Positions 17,878 to 26,500 of a stretch of DNA of 64,000 nucleotides are shown in pieces. Every line of letters starts with the position of its first letter. Within the stretch, counting starts at the first letter, position 1. A model generated the notes under the pieces. That model worked only from the letters and a program-made list of their open reading frames with translations. It was not told where the DNA came from and did no database searches. A program made the position numbers and the translations under genes. Origin of the DNA: Roseiarcus sp963770275 (GTDB lineage: Bacteria > Pseudomonadota > Alphaproteobacteria > Rhizobiales > Beijerinckiaceae); assembly GCA_963770275.1 (NCBI GenBank), contig CAVYPD010000034.1:124001-188000 (forward strand). The letters are read 5' to 3'.

Positions 17878-18870
17878 TCAGCTCGACTGCCGCCCTGTCC
17901 GGAACAGCCGGAAGTTGAGCCACACCGCGATAAGAATGATGAAGCCCTCAACGATCGGCGTGATGAACGGCGACATATGATAGAGGATGAGGCCGTTGCC
18001 GATAACCGCGACCGTCAAGGCGCCCAGCATGGTGCCGAGCATCGTGCCGCGGCCCCCAAACAGACTCGTTCCGCCCAGCACAACCGCAGCGATGACTTCG
18101 AGCTCGAAGCCACCGCCGGCGTTCGAGGATCCGCTTCCGAGGCGGCCGGCAATAATGATTCCCGCGATTGCCGCAGCGAATCCACTGAGCGCGTAGACCG
18201 CAAGCGTAATCTTCTTGGTGTCGACGCCCGCGCGGCGAACCGCTTCCGCGTTCGCCCCAACGCCGGTCACATAGCGGCCGAAGGTGGTCTCATTGAAGAC
18301 AAGGAACCCTAAAGCCAGCACGGCGACGGCGATGATCGCCGGCATGGGCAGACCGAAGATCCAGCCGCGCCCGATCGCGTTGAACGGGCTCTGAGGATCG
18401 ATCGGGATCGAATAGCCTTTTGTCAGAAGCAGCGCGGTACCCCGAATGGAGCTGAGGCCCGCAAGCGTGACGATGAAGGCAGGAATGCCTTCGTAGGCGA
18501 TGAAGAAGCCCTGGAAGAGGCCGATGACGATCCCCACGCCTAGCATAAGCACGATCACCAGCGGCCAGTCGAGGCCGGCCTGCAGAGAAATCGCCGCCAG
18601 CGCGTTGACGAGCGCGAGCACCGAGCCGACCGACAGGTCAATCCCAGCGGTCGTGATCACGAAGGTCATCGCGACCGCCACGATCATCAGGGGCGCGGTC
18701 TGTCGCAAAATGTTGAGGAGATTGGTCTGAGTCAGAAATGTGTCCGTGATCAGCGAGAACGTGACCGCCATCACGACGAAGAAAGCCGCGATGCTGACCA
18801 CGCCCCCGTTGTCGTGGATGATCGCCCTCGCGCGATCGCGCATCGCACTGGAGACTGCGGTCGCGATCAA
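17878..18870 (-). CDS. ribose-type ABC transporter permease (RbsC family)
   Basis: A 330-residue inner-membrane permease with about 8-10 hydrophobic helices. The family block PLMIVAVAMTFVITTAGIDL followed by SVGSVLALVN is the highly conserved RbsC region, and GGTSLFGGRGTMLGT is the cytoplasmic coupling segment near the C-terminus. It overlaps the ATPase gene by 4 nt. With the ATPase and periplasmic protein upstream it forms a complete sugar importer of the CUT2 class. Confidence 0.9.
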   Translation of the reverse strand: MIATAVSSAMRDRARAIIHDNGGVVSIAAFFVVMAVTFSLITDTFLTQTNLLNILRQTAPLMIVAVAMTFVITTAGIDLSVGSVLALVNALAAISLQAGLDWPLVIVLMLGVGIVIGLFQGFFIAYEGIPAFIVTLAGLSSIRGTALLLTKGYSIPIDPQSPFNAIGRGWIFGLPMPAIIAVAVLALGFLVFNETTFGRYVTGVGANAEAVRRAGVDTKKITLAVYALSGFAAAIAGIIIAGRLGSGSSNAGGGFELEVIAAVVLGGTSLFGGRGTMLGTMLGALTVAVIGNGLILYHMSPFITPIVEGFIILIAVWLNFRLFRTGRQSS

Positions 18871-19667
18871 GAACGCACCCCGCTTTCGGGCCGCGTTCCG
18901 GCTGAAACCGAGCGGAATTTCCTTCCCACGATGAGGTTGACGATCTCCTCGATGTTCGTCTCGCCAATGAGCCGCTCGGCCGCGTTGCGACCCTCGTACA
19001 GAACCATGATCCGGTCGCAGACTACAAACAGATCCTGCAGCCGGTGGGTAATGAGAATGACGCTGACGCCCTGAGCGCTCACGCGCCGGATGAGACCGAG
19101 CACAGCGTCGACCTCGGCGACCGCAAGGGCGGCCGTGGGCTCGTCCATGATGAGGACCAGGGGGTCGAACGACACAGCGCGTCCGATCGCTATGCTCTGA
19201 CGCTGGCCGCCGGAAAGATTCTCGACCTTGAGCCGCGTGCTTGGCATGCGGATGCCTAGGCGCCCCAGCATTTGCGCGGCATCTTCATGCATCTTGCGCT
19301 TGTCCATGATCGGCACGCCAAGCATGCGCCTGAGCGGCTCTCGGCCAAGCAGGAGGTTGCCCGCAATATCGACCGTGTCGCAGAGCGACAGGTCTTGGTA
19401 CACCATCTCGACCCGCTGACGTCGCGCATCGGCGGGTGACGCGAAACGGACTTCACGGCCGTCAAGAAGAAGGCGGCCGGTATCGGGAATAACGGCGCCG
19501 GACAGGATCTTGCTGAGCGTCGACTTTCCGGCGCCGTTGTCCCCAACCAGACCAAGGACCTCGCCGGCGCGCAGCACGAGGCTGACGCGATCTAGCGACT
19601 TGATAGCGCCAAAGGACTTGCTGATGTCCTCCATCTGAACCCGGATTGGCGCGCCGGCGCTCAACAT
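18867..19667 (-). CDS. ribose-type ABC transporter ATPase (single domain)
   Basis: A 266-residue ATPase with Walker A GDNGAGKST, a Q loop (MVYQDLSLCD), the signature LSGGQRQSIAIGRA, Walker B LVLIMDEPTAAL and the H loop ILITHRLQD. CUT2 systems often use a 500-residue duplicated RbsA; this one has only one domain, as in FrcA-type systems, so it should act as a homodimer. It overlaps the permease gene by 4 nt and is separated from the binding-protein gene by 80 nt containing a small hairpin. Confidence 0.9.
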   Translation of the reverse strand: MLSAGAPIRVQMEDISKSFGAIKSLDRVSLVLRAGEVLGLVGDNGAGKSTLSKILSGAVIPDTGRLLLDGREVRFASPADARRQRVEMVYQDLSLCDTVDIAGNLLLGREPLRRMLGVPIMDKRKMHEDAAQMLGRLGIRMPSTRLKVENLSGGQRQSIAIGRAVSFDPLVLIMDEPTAALAVAEVDAVLGLIRRVSAQGVSVILITHRLQDLFVVCDRIMVLYEGRNAAERLIGETNIEEIVNLIVGRKFRSVSAGTRPESGVRS

Positions 19668-19719
19668 CCGCTTCGCTTAAGCCTTCGTGCAGGAGGGTGA
19701 AGAACGCGGCGCGCAAACG

Positions 19720-19735
19720 CGCCCCGCTTAGGGCG
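19720..19735 (-). promoter_or_regulatory. intercistronic hairpin between binding-protein and ATPase genes
   Basis: CGCCC and GGGCG arms around a 6-nt loop, with no T tract. Such structures after the periplasmic-protein gene often protect its mRNA or reduce downstream transcription. The short stem makes the call tentative. Confidence 0.3.
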
Positions 19736-19747
19736 GGTCAAGCGAGC

Positions 19748-20680
19748 CTATTTGAAGAGGCTGCGGAACTTGTCGACGTTGTCCTTAGTCACAATGGTGA
19801 TGGGAATGTCGATACTCGGGTTGACCTTCTCGCCCTTCTTGATCTTGAGCACGGTTTCGACGCCGGCCACGCCCTCCTGGAACGGATCCTGCTGAACCAC
19901 AGCGACGATCCAGCCCTCGTCTATGCCCTTGATCGCCTGAGCGGTGAGGTCCCAGCCGAAGACCTTCACCTTGCCCGTGCCCTGCTGGCTGGTCACGGCC
20001 GAAATGGCGCCGACAAGCGCAGGCTCGCCGGTGGCGTAGAGCGCGTTCATGTCGGGGTTGGCGGTCATCAGATTTTCAGCCGCGGTCAGCGCCACGTCCT
20101 GGATGTTTTGGCCATCCACCGTGTCGAGGAACTTGACGCCCGCTCCTTGGGCCGCCGCCTTGAAGCCGTCGAGGCGCTGGTTCTGAATGAAGGAATTGAG
20201 CGCCCCGACAATGCCGACCTTGGCCGAGCCACCCATCTTGGTCTTTGCGTAATCGGCGAAATATTTGCCGATCTGCTCGCCGGCCCCCTTGTTGTCGACG
20301 CCGATGAAAGCCGCATTGTCGCCGTCCGGAATACGGGCGTCGATGGCGACGACAGGAATGCCGGCCTTCTTCGCCGCGGTGACGGCCGGCTTCACCCCAT
20401 TCACGTCAATGGCGATGAGCACGATACCGTCGACTTTCTGGGCGATATAATCCTCGATCGCGCTATTCTGAGCCGCCGCTACGTTGTTGGCGTTGAAGAT
20501 GACGAGCTTGGCGCCCACCTTGTCCGCCGCTTGTTTGGCGCCGTCGTTGATTTGGTTGAAAAAGAGCGCCTGCTGGTTGATCGTCACGAGAGCGACTGTC
20601 TGCGCATTGGCCGCCTGGGCGCTAACGAAGGCGGCGGCGGCGATGCCGATAAGGCCGAGACGCATCATTGACGATCGCAT
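19748..20680 (-). CDS. ribose-type periplasmic substrate-binding protein (RbsB family)
   Basis: A 310-residue type I binding protein. I choose the ATG at 20680 (GGAG upstream) over the longer frame because it starts a clean Sec signal peptide (MRSSMMRLGLIGIAAAAFVS, cleavage after ANA). The mature protein begins QTVALVTINQQALFFNQIND and has the Rossmann-like blocks DGIVLIAIDVNGVKPAVTAA, IPVVAIDARIPDG and KVKVFGWDLTAQAIKGID of sugar-binding members. It feeds the adjacent ATPase and permease. The ligand is unknown but is likely a pentose or pentose-containing compound. Confidence 0.9.
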   Translation of the reverse strand: MRSSMMRLGLIGIAAAAFVSAQAANAQTVALVTINQQALFFNQINDGAKQAADKVGAKLVIFNANNVAAAQNSAIEDYIAQKVDGIVLIAIDVNGVKPAVTAAKKAGIPVVAIDARIPDGDNAAFIGVDNKGAGEQIGKYFADYAKTKMGGSAKVGIVGALNSFIQNQRLDGFKAAAQGAGVKFLDTVDGQNIQDVALTAAENLMTANPDMNALYATGEPALVGAISAVTSQQGTGKVKVFGWDLTAQAIKGIDEGWIVAVVQQDPFQEGVAGVETVLKIKKGEKVNPSIDIPITIVTKDNVDKFRSLFK

Positions 20681-20925
20681 GTCACACTCCATTTTTCGGC
20701 GCCGGAGGCCCCTGCCCCGTTGCGGCTTCATCTCACAGAGCGAAGCCCTTCCAGACACTCTACGCAAGAAACCTGCCCGATTTGTCAGCGAGCGGCAAGG
20801 GCATTGCATCGGCCTTGCATCTGACCTCTTGGGACTTTGCGTCTCAACCCTACGTCGCGCGCTTTCAGGCGCGGCGTATGAGAGCGGCCTCTTGAGGAGC
20901 TTACGCGCCGTTGCTGGCCATTCAG
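20681..20925. promoter_or_regulatory. intergenic region upstream of the ribose-type transporter
   Basis: About 245 nt between the DUF3891 gene and the binding-protein gene, both on the minus strand. It contains an imperfect GC-rich hairpin around 20850-20880 (TCGCGC facing GCGCGG) that could end the DUF3891 transcript. I see no strong promoter match, but the operon promoter probably lies here. Confidence 0.35.
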
Positions 20926-21690
20926 CTAAATCGCGGATTCGCTCATCAGCCGTGCGCGAAACACCGTACGCTGTGGCAACTTGAGCCATGTCCGCATCGC
21001 CGCCTCATCGTCGAAACGTCCGGTCGCCGGCAACGGACGCGCTTCGCCTTCGACGTCCAGCACATCCTTTCTGAACGGCCAGGGGGAGAGGATGAAGTCA
21101 AAAGGATGACCAGGCCGTTCGATGAGGCGCAAGGTTTCAGTCCCGCCGCGCGCGTCCGGCGCCTCGACTCCGATCGGCGTCTTCAACTCTCCGCAGAGGG
21201 CCAGCGACAGGGTGTCGCTCAACGCCACAAGGGTCGTCTGCTTCTGAAGCGCGGCGGCGTCCAGACCAAGCGTCTTGGCCCACGCGGCCTCGAGCGGCGC
21301 CTGCGTCTCGAGATACGTCAGCGCCGCCGCGGCGTCGGCTTCGCTAATGCGGTGGCGATCGGTGTAGCGGCGGTAAATCACCCCACCGTGGCGCGAAACG
21401 AGCAACGCCACATGCGCGCCCCAGGCGCCCAGCGCTCGCTCGACGCCCTGTCTCCACATCGGCGAATGCACCGCGGCGCCAATCTCGCGAAAGAGATGCG
21501 GGCGACCGGTCTGCGGATTGAAAGTCGGCGCGGTCTCCCAGTCCAGCCAGCCGATGTCGTGCTGCTCCCCCGCGAGCAGCAGCGGTTCGTTAAGCGCCTC
21601 GTCCCAAGCGCGCAGGATCTGTCCCGAAATCCACGCATGGGTCGGCTGACTGATGGCGAGAACGCCCGAGGGCTCGGTCCGAAAGAGCAT
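20926..21690 (-). CDS. DUF3891 family protein
   Basis: A 254-residue soluble protein matching DUF3891: LAISQPTHAWISGQILRAWD at the N-terminus and LLLAGEQHDIGWLDWE, with a His-Asp pair reminiscent of HD-type metal sites, then VALLVSRHGGVIYRRYTDRH and the C-terminal FDFILSPWPFRKDVLDVEGE. The function is unknown; conserved His and Asp residues suggest a metal-dependent hydrolase, which is inference. It is the first gene of the minus-strand run that continues with the transporter after 245 nt. Confidence 0.75.
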   Translation of the reverse strand: MLFRTEPSGVLAISQPTHAWISGQILRAWDEALNEPLLLAGEQHDIGWLDWETAPTFNPQTGRPHLFREIGAAVHSPMWRQGVERALGAWGAHVALLVSRHGGVIYRRYTDRHRISEADAAAALTYLETQAPLEAAWAKTLGLDAAALQKQTTLVALSDTLSLALCGELKTPIGVEAPDARGGTETLRLIERPGHPFDFILSPWPFRKDVLDVEGEARPLPATGRFDDEAAMRTWLKLPQRTVFRARLMSESAI

Positions 21691-21900
21691 TAGCGCAACC
21701 TAAACCCGTTCATCGCGACAAAAAAGCGGCCACATCCCAACGGCCAGCATCCTCACCGATTGCTCCGTCGCGTAGTCGTACCTCTAAAAAACGATCATCC
21801 GCCATGTCGCGATCGGCGCTTCGAAGGCGCTGGTATGGCGAAATAACCGCTCGATCGCTAGCGCCACAAGACTGAGACTCGAGGAAGCAAGCTGATCTTG
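21691..21900. other. intergenic, no supported gene
   Basis: A 210-nt gap between the stop of allA and the start of the DUF3891 gene, which is read on the same strand. It presumably holds the DUF3891 promoter; no motif is convincing. Confidence 0.35.
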
Positions 21901-22380
21901 TCACTCCTCAATAAGAACTGGCTGCGGGAGGTCGACGAATTGTTCGTCGGTGGCAGTTCCATCCACAAAAGTGAGAATGGCGAATCGACCGATGCGTTCC
22001 AGCGGACTCAGTGGGTGATGCCAAGTGTCGGCTTTGTAATTGACGCCGGTGTCTCCGGGCACGCGAAAGGCCCGGATCTTTTCGAAATCCGGCATTCCAC
22101 CGTCGCCGTGCGGCGCGACCATCACCAGATAACTCGCACAGTCAAGCGGCGCGAAAGCCTGCGAGGAATGGACGTGCCGCTCCATCTGGACTGCAGTGAG
22201 CGGTAAGGCTTTCGGCTCCGTGGTTGCGATGGACAGGCGTGGTCGCCCGCTGGCGCGGTCGTTTTGCAATTCTTCAATGAGCTCCTGACGGCCGGCCCCT
22301 GGCGGCGCAGGTGGAAGAAGTTGTCCAAAAGGCGCAAAGGCCTCTTTGTCGATCGGTTCGATCTTCAAGCGCTTCATCAA
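21901..22380 (-). CDS. allA: ureidoglycolate lyase
   Basis: A 159-residue cupin-fold enzyme that splits ureidoglycolate into glyoxylate and urea, the last step of allantoin breakdown. It starts MMKRLKIEPIDKEAFAPFGQ; characteristic blocks are VQMERHVHSSQAFAPLD (active-site region) and NYKADTWHHPLSPLE. Length is normal. It overlaps puuE by 4 nt. The frame is intact although the genes that supply its substrate in this locus are damaged. Confidence 0.9.
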   Translation of the reverse strand: MMKRLKIEPIDKEAFAPFGQLLPPAPPGAGRQELIEELQNDRASGRPRLSIATTEPKALPLTAVQMERHVHSSQAFAPLDCASYLVMVAPHGDGGMPDFEKIRAFRVPGDTGVNYKADTWHHPLSPLERIGRFAILTFVDGTATDEQFVDLPQPVLIEE

Positions 22381-23047
22381 ACGACCTCACAAGGATGCTG
22401 CGCGAGCCAGTGCTTCGCCAGATCCAAGCGCCGGCAGACCCAGACATCCGGTTTACTCTTCACGTAGTCGAGGAAACGCGCAAGGCCCGAGGTTCGGCTC
22501 GGATGGCCGAGGAGCCGCATATGCATCCCCACATTCATCATTTTGGGCGCCTCACGCCCCTCTTCATACAGGAAGTCAAAAGCTTCCCGCAGGATCGTGA
22601 AGAAGTCCTCCCCGCTCCCCAGGTTCGCCGTGCCCCATTTCAAATCGTTGTTGGTCAGCGTGTAAGGCACAACCAAATGCGGGCGCCCTTTGGCGAAAAC
22701 ATAGTACGGCAGTTCATCGGCGTAGCTGTCGCTGTCGTAGAGAAAGCCGCCTTCCTCCATCATGAGGCGTCGCGTGTTGACGCTCGGCCCATAGCGGCAG
22801 TACCAGCCTAACGGACGCTGCCCAACAGTACGCTTCAGAACTCTCGACAGCCATACGGATGTGCTCGCGCTCCGTCGCTTCGTCGAGCCTGAAGTGCTCG
22901 ATCCAGCACCAGCCGTGGCAACAAATGTCATAGCCTACCTCTTTGATCGCGTGCGCCGCTGGCGGATTGCGCTCGAGCGCCAGGGCGCAGGCATAGACCG
23001 TCATCGGCAGGTCTCGCTCCTTGAAGATCCTGTGCAGACGCCAGAAG
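22377..23047 (-). pseudogene. puuE: allantoinase PuuE (polysaccharide-deacetylase fold), truncated and frameshifted
   Basis: From about 23046 the minus strand reads FWRLHRIFKERDLPMTVYAC and VGYDICCHGWCWIEHF. A frameshift near 22840 leads to RPLGWYCRYGPSVNTRRL, DSYADELPYYV and LGHPSRTSGLARFLDYV. These blocks match the C-terminal two thirds of the metal-independent allantoinase of purine catabolism. The first 90-100 residues are missing: sequence homologous to hyuB, on the opposite strand, begins exactly where PuuE similarity ends. It is coupled to allA by a 4-nt overlap. Confidence 0.8.
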
Positions 23048-23230
23048 CGCAGATCAAGGCGGCGGAAATCGGAGCCGAACGGTTTCTCGCGCTGGTGCGT
23101 CAGTATGGGCTCGAGACCCTGATGCTCGCCTATCAGGATCTCATGGATCATTCCGAGCGCCTGATGCGTGAGGCGATCCGTGCGTTGCCGGACGGCGACT
23201 ATGCGGCCGAGACCGCCATCGATCGCGCCT
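23048..23230 (+). pseudogene. internal fragment of a hydantoinase B (HyuB)-type gene
   Basis: About 60 codons on the plus strand read AAEIGAERFLALVRQYGLET and MREAIRALPDGDYAAE, a block typical of HyuB/N-methylhydantoinase beta subunits just before their conserved LPDG motif. Nothing else of the 500-residue HyuB is present. It is trapped between truncated puuE on the minus strand and a headless allantoate amidohydrolase on the plus strand. Confidence 0.65.
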
Positions 23231-23930
23231 TCGGATTACATCGGCTATCTCGAAGCGCATATCGAACAGGGGGACACGCTCGACGAGGCGGGACTGCGTC
23301 TCGGAATCGTCACCGGCATCGTCGGCATCCGCCTCTATCGCATCGCCTTCGTCGGAGAAGCCAATCACGCGGGCACGACGCGCATGGTCAAGCGCAAGGA
23401 CGCGGGCGTCGCGCTCGTCAAACTGTCCGCGACGATCGCAGATCGGTTCCCGCGGATCGCCGGACCGCAAAGCGTCTGGACCACAGGCGCAATCCGCCTC
23501 GAGCCCGGCCAGCCCAGCATCGTTCCCGGGCGCGCGGAGATGACATTCCAGGTTCGCGACCTCGAGCCGGCGCAGTTGCAGCGCTTTGAAGACACGCTCC
23601 TTGCCCTCGTCGCCGAAGCCAATTCGGCTGGCCCTTGCGCGGTCGCGATGGAGACCGGTTGGACCGTGAGCTCCGTGTCCATGTCACAGTCGTTTCAAGA
23701 CGCATTGAGCCGCGCGGCGCAAAAGCATGCGCCGGGCGGATTCATCTCAATGCCGAGCGGCGCCCGGCACGATGCGCAAATCCGCGCGCAAACTTCCAGC
23801 GGCGATGTTGTTCGTGCCCAGCATCAAAGGCGTGAGCCACCACTGGACAGAGGATACGAGCGAGGCGGAGATCGTCCTCGGGTGCCAGGTCCTCGCCGAT
23901 GCGGCGGGAGAGATCGCGCTCTCAGCCTAA
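23231..23930 (+). pseudogene. allantoate amidohydrolase/N-carbamoylase (M20), 5'-truncated and frameshifted
   Basis: The plus strand reads YIGYLEAHIEQGDTLDEAG, VGEANHAGTTRMVKRKDAG (metal-site His and dimerisation domain) and LEPGQPSIVPGRAEMTFQV. A frameshift near 23790 leads to LPAAMLFVPSIKGVSHHWTE, with the last metal-ligand His, and a stop at 23930. The family is about 410 residues; the first 180-190, with the first metal ligands, are missing. Its end overlaps the convergent aminotransferase by 4 nt. AllC-like specificity is inferred from the allantoin context. Confidence 0.8.
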
Positions 23931-25107
23931 GGCATCAACACCGCCATCGCGGCGTCGACGCCGCCGTCTCCGATCGGCACGCTGGCGAGCTTCAGCCCCA
24001 TCTCCACGCCCGAGATGGCGCCGAGCAGCGTGAGGTCGTTGATGTCGCCGAGATGGCCGATGCGAAAAACGCGGTCCTTGAGAATCCCGAGACCGTTGCC
24101 GAGGCTCATGTTGAACCGGCGCAAAATCAGCGCGCGCAAGGCGTCGGCGCTGTGGCCCTCCGCGAGGCGAACAGCGGTCAGCGATGATGAATAGTCCGTC
24201 GGCTCAAGGCACTGCAGTTCGACCGCGCCCGCTTGTCCCCAAGCCTGCACGGCGGCTCGGGTCGCCACGCCATGACGATCAGTGGCGCGCGAAAACGTTC
24301 GGCAAGCCCTCTTCGTCGAGCATCGTCAGCGCTTCCTGCAGGCCACGCAGGAGATTCGTTGCAGGCGTGTACGGGAAATAAAATCCGGAATTGGCCTCGA
24401 GCATCGGCCGCCAGTCCCAATAGGCGCGGACTAGCTTCGCCGTCCTGGAAGCCTCCAGACGCGCGCGCGCTGACGGCGTTGAAGGACAGTCCCGGCGGGA
24501 GCATCAGCCCCTTCTGGCTCCCAGCGACGGTGACGTCCACGCCCCACTCGTCGTGGCGATAGTCGATCGAAGCAAGCGACGAGATCGTGTCGACGAGCAG
24601 CAGCGCCGGATGTCCCACCGCGTCGATCGCTCTCCGGACAGCGGCGACAGGACTGACGCAGCCGGTCGAGGTCTCGTTATGAACGACGCAGACGGCGCGG
24701 ATTTTTTTGCCTGTGTCGGCTTCGAGCGCGGCCTCGATCGCGGCAGGATCGGCGCCGCGTCGCCAGTCGGTCTCGAGAAAGATCGGCTCTAGTCCAAGGC
24801 GCTTCGCCATTTCGCTCCAGAGCGATGCGAACCAACCTGTGCGCGACATCAGAACGGCGTCGCCTGGCGACAGCGTGTTGACGAGCGCGGCTTCCCACGC
24901 GCCGGTGCCGGAGGCCGGAAAGATCACCACGGGATCGTTCGTCCGGAAGACGCGCTTGAGGCCGGTCAGGACGGAACGTCCAAGCCCGGCGAAGTCGGGA
25001 CCACGATGATCGATCGTCGGTTCCGAGATCGCGCGCAAGACACGACCGGGCACGTCCGTGGGCCCAGGAATCTGCAGGAAGTGGCGGCCGGGGGAGCGGG
25101 TATTCAT
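23927..25107 (-). pseudogene. class V aminotransferase (alanine/ureidoglycine-glyoxylate type), one frameshift
   Basis: Starts at 25107 (MNTRSPGRHFLQIPGPTDVP; ATGA overlap with the amidase). The PLP region is GVDVTVAGSQKGLMLPPGLS with the Schiff-base Lys. Near 24463 a GC dinucleotide run breaks the frame; the other frame resumes RLEASRTAKLVRAYWDWRP and continues to VFRIGHLGDINDLTLLGA and the stop at 23927. In purine-degrading clusters such enzymes act as (S)-ureidoglycine-glyoxylate aminotransferase (PucG-like), which is my inference here. Apart from the one-base change it is full length, so the break could be very recent or a sequencing slip in the GC repeat. Confidence 0.75.
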
Positions 25108-26492
25108 AAAGCCGCCTCGAGTTGCGGAAGGGGTGGAGGAGGAACGGCGTCCGAGACCTCGCGAGCAAAAGCGAGAAGCTGTTCGTCCGCCCCGAAGGCG
25201 GCGACGAGATGCGCGCCGATCGGCAATCCGGATCGCGACAGGCCGATCGGAATGTTGAGCGCGGGGACGCCTGTGAGATTCACCCAGCCGGTGAAAATCG
25301 CATGGTCGCGCGGACCCGCCGGCTTGCCGTCGATCCGATCCGGATAAGGCGTCTCGGCCGGCCACGGAAGCGCTGCGGCGGTGGGCGTCAGAACCAGATC
25401 GACGCCCTCGAAAAGCTCGGCGACATGTCGGCGAAGCGCGGACACAGCCTCCAGCGCGCCGAGATAGTCTGCGCCCGACACTTTCCGTCCATCCTCCGCC
25501 ATTGCGCGCGCGGAGGCGCCGGCAAGTTTCTCATAAGTCGGATTTTCAGCCATGAGCCACGCCACGCCTGCGCGCGAGATAACATGCCAAACACGCGCCG
25601 CGATCTCGAGATCGAAGAAGACTTCGCCTTGTTGAACGTCATGTCCCATCGACGACAAATCCTGCGCGAACGCCTCGACTTGGGACGCGACCTCAGGATC
25701 GACGGGCGCACCGCCAAAGCGCGGGACATAGAGGATACGCGCCGCCCTCCTTGGCCAACTCGGCGCGGGCGCATTGGACGAGCGCCAGTCGCGCAGATCG
25801 GGACCTCGCAGCACCGCATCAAGCATGAGCGTGTCCTCGACTGTCCTCACGAGCGATCCGATGGTCTCGAAATCTGTAAGAATCGCCGGCAGTCCATCCG
25901 CGCGTGGCCAACGGCCGATTGATGGCTTGTAACCGACAAGGCCGGTGTGGCAGGCGGGGCGCCGGATCGACCCGCCGCCATCCGTGCCGATCGCAGCGGG
26001 CACGAAGCCCGCGGCGACGCTCGCCGCTGCGCCGCCGCTCGAGCCTCCGGGCGTCAGGTCCGTGTTCCATGGGTTGCGGGTGACGCCGAACAGGTCATTG
26101 CGCGTATAACCCTCGAGCGTGAACTCCGGCGCGTTTGTCTTGCCGACCACGATCATTCCCGCGCGCCTGAGCTTTGCGACCGGCAGTTCGTCCTTCGTAG
26201 GCCGATAGTCTTTGAGCGCCCGGCTTCCCCATGTCGTCGCAAAGCCGGCCACATGGAGATTGTCCTTGACGGAGATCGGAATTCCGTCGAGCCGAGAGTG
26301 ACCCTCGCCGCGCGAACGGCGCTCATCACTCTCTTTCGCGGCGGCCAGCGCACCGGAGCGATCAAGGGCGACGAAACAATTCAGACGGGAATCGGATGCC
26401 TCGATGCGCTCAAACGCGCGCTGGATAAGTCCTACGGATGAGGCCTGGCCGTTCTGGAGTTCCGTCGCCAGGCCCTCAAGCGTTTCCGCCAT
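25104..26492 (-). CDS. amidase-signature hydrolase
   Basis: A 462-residue amidase of the Ser-cisSer-Lys class. The triad is visible: K76 in IPISVKDNLH, S151 in TPGGSSGGAAASVAAG and S175 in GTDGGGSIRRPA. Length is normal. It sits between the BMP-type nucleoside importer genes and the aminotransferase (4-nt overlap), in a locus with a cyanuric acid hydrolase/barbiturase homologue, so hydrolysis of a ureido or biuret-type intermediate is plausible, but the sequence resembles general amidases more than AtzE. Substrate unknown. Confidence 0.82.
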   Translation of the reverse strand: MAETLEGLATELQNGQASSVGLIQRAFERIEASDSRLNCFVALDRSGALAAAKESDERRSRGEGHSRLDGIPISVKDNLHVAGFATTWGSRALKDYRPTKDELPVAKLRRAGMIVVGKTNAPEFTLEGYTRNDLFGVTRNPWNTDLTPGGSSGGAAASVAAGFVPAAIGTDGGGSIRRPACHTGLVGYKPSIGRWPRADGLPAILTDFETIGSLVRTVEDTLMLDAVLRGPDLRDWRSSNAPAPSWPRRAARILYVPRFGGAPVDPEVASQVEAFAQDLSSMGHDVQQGEVFFDLEIAARVWHVISRAGVAWLMAENPTYEKLAGASARAMAEDGRKVSGADYLGALEAVSALRRHVAELFEGVDLVLTPTAAALPWPAETPYPDRIDGKPAGPRDHAIFTGWVNLTGVPALNIPIGLSRSGLPIGAHLVAAFGADEQLLAFAREVSDAVPPPPLPQLEAAL

Positions 26493-26500
26493 ATCTCACC

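Noticed and set aside
16625..17980. 451-residue plus-strand ORF
   Set aside because: Antisense to the phosphotriesterase-like gene and parts of the kinase gene.
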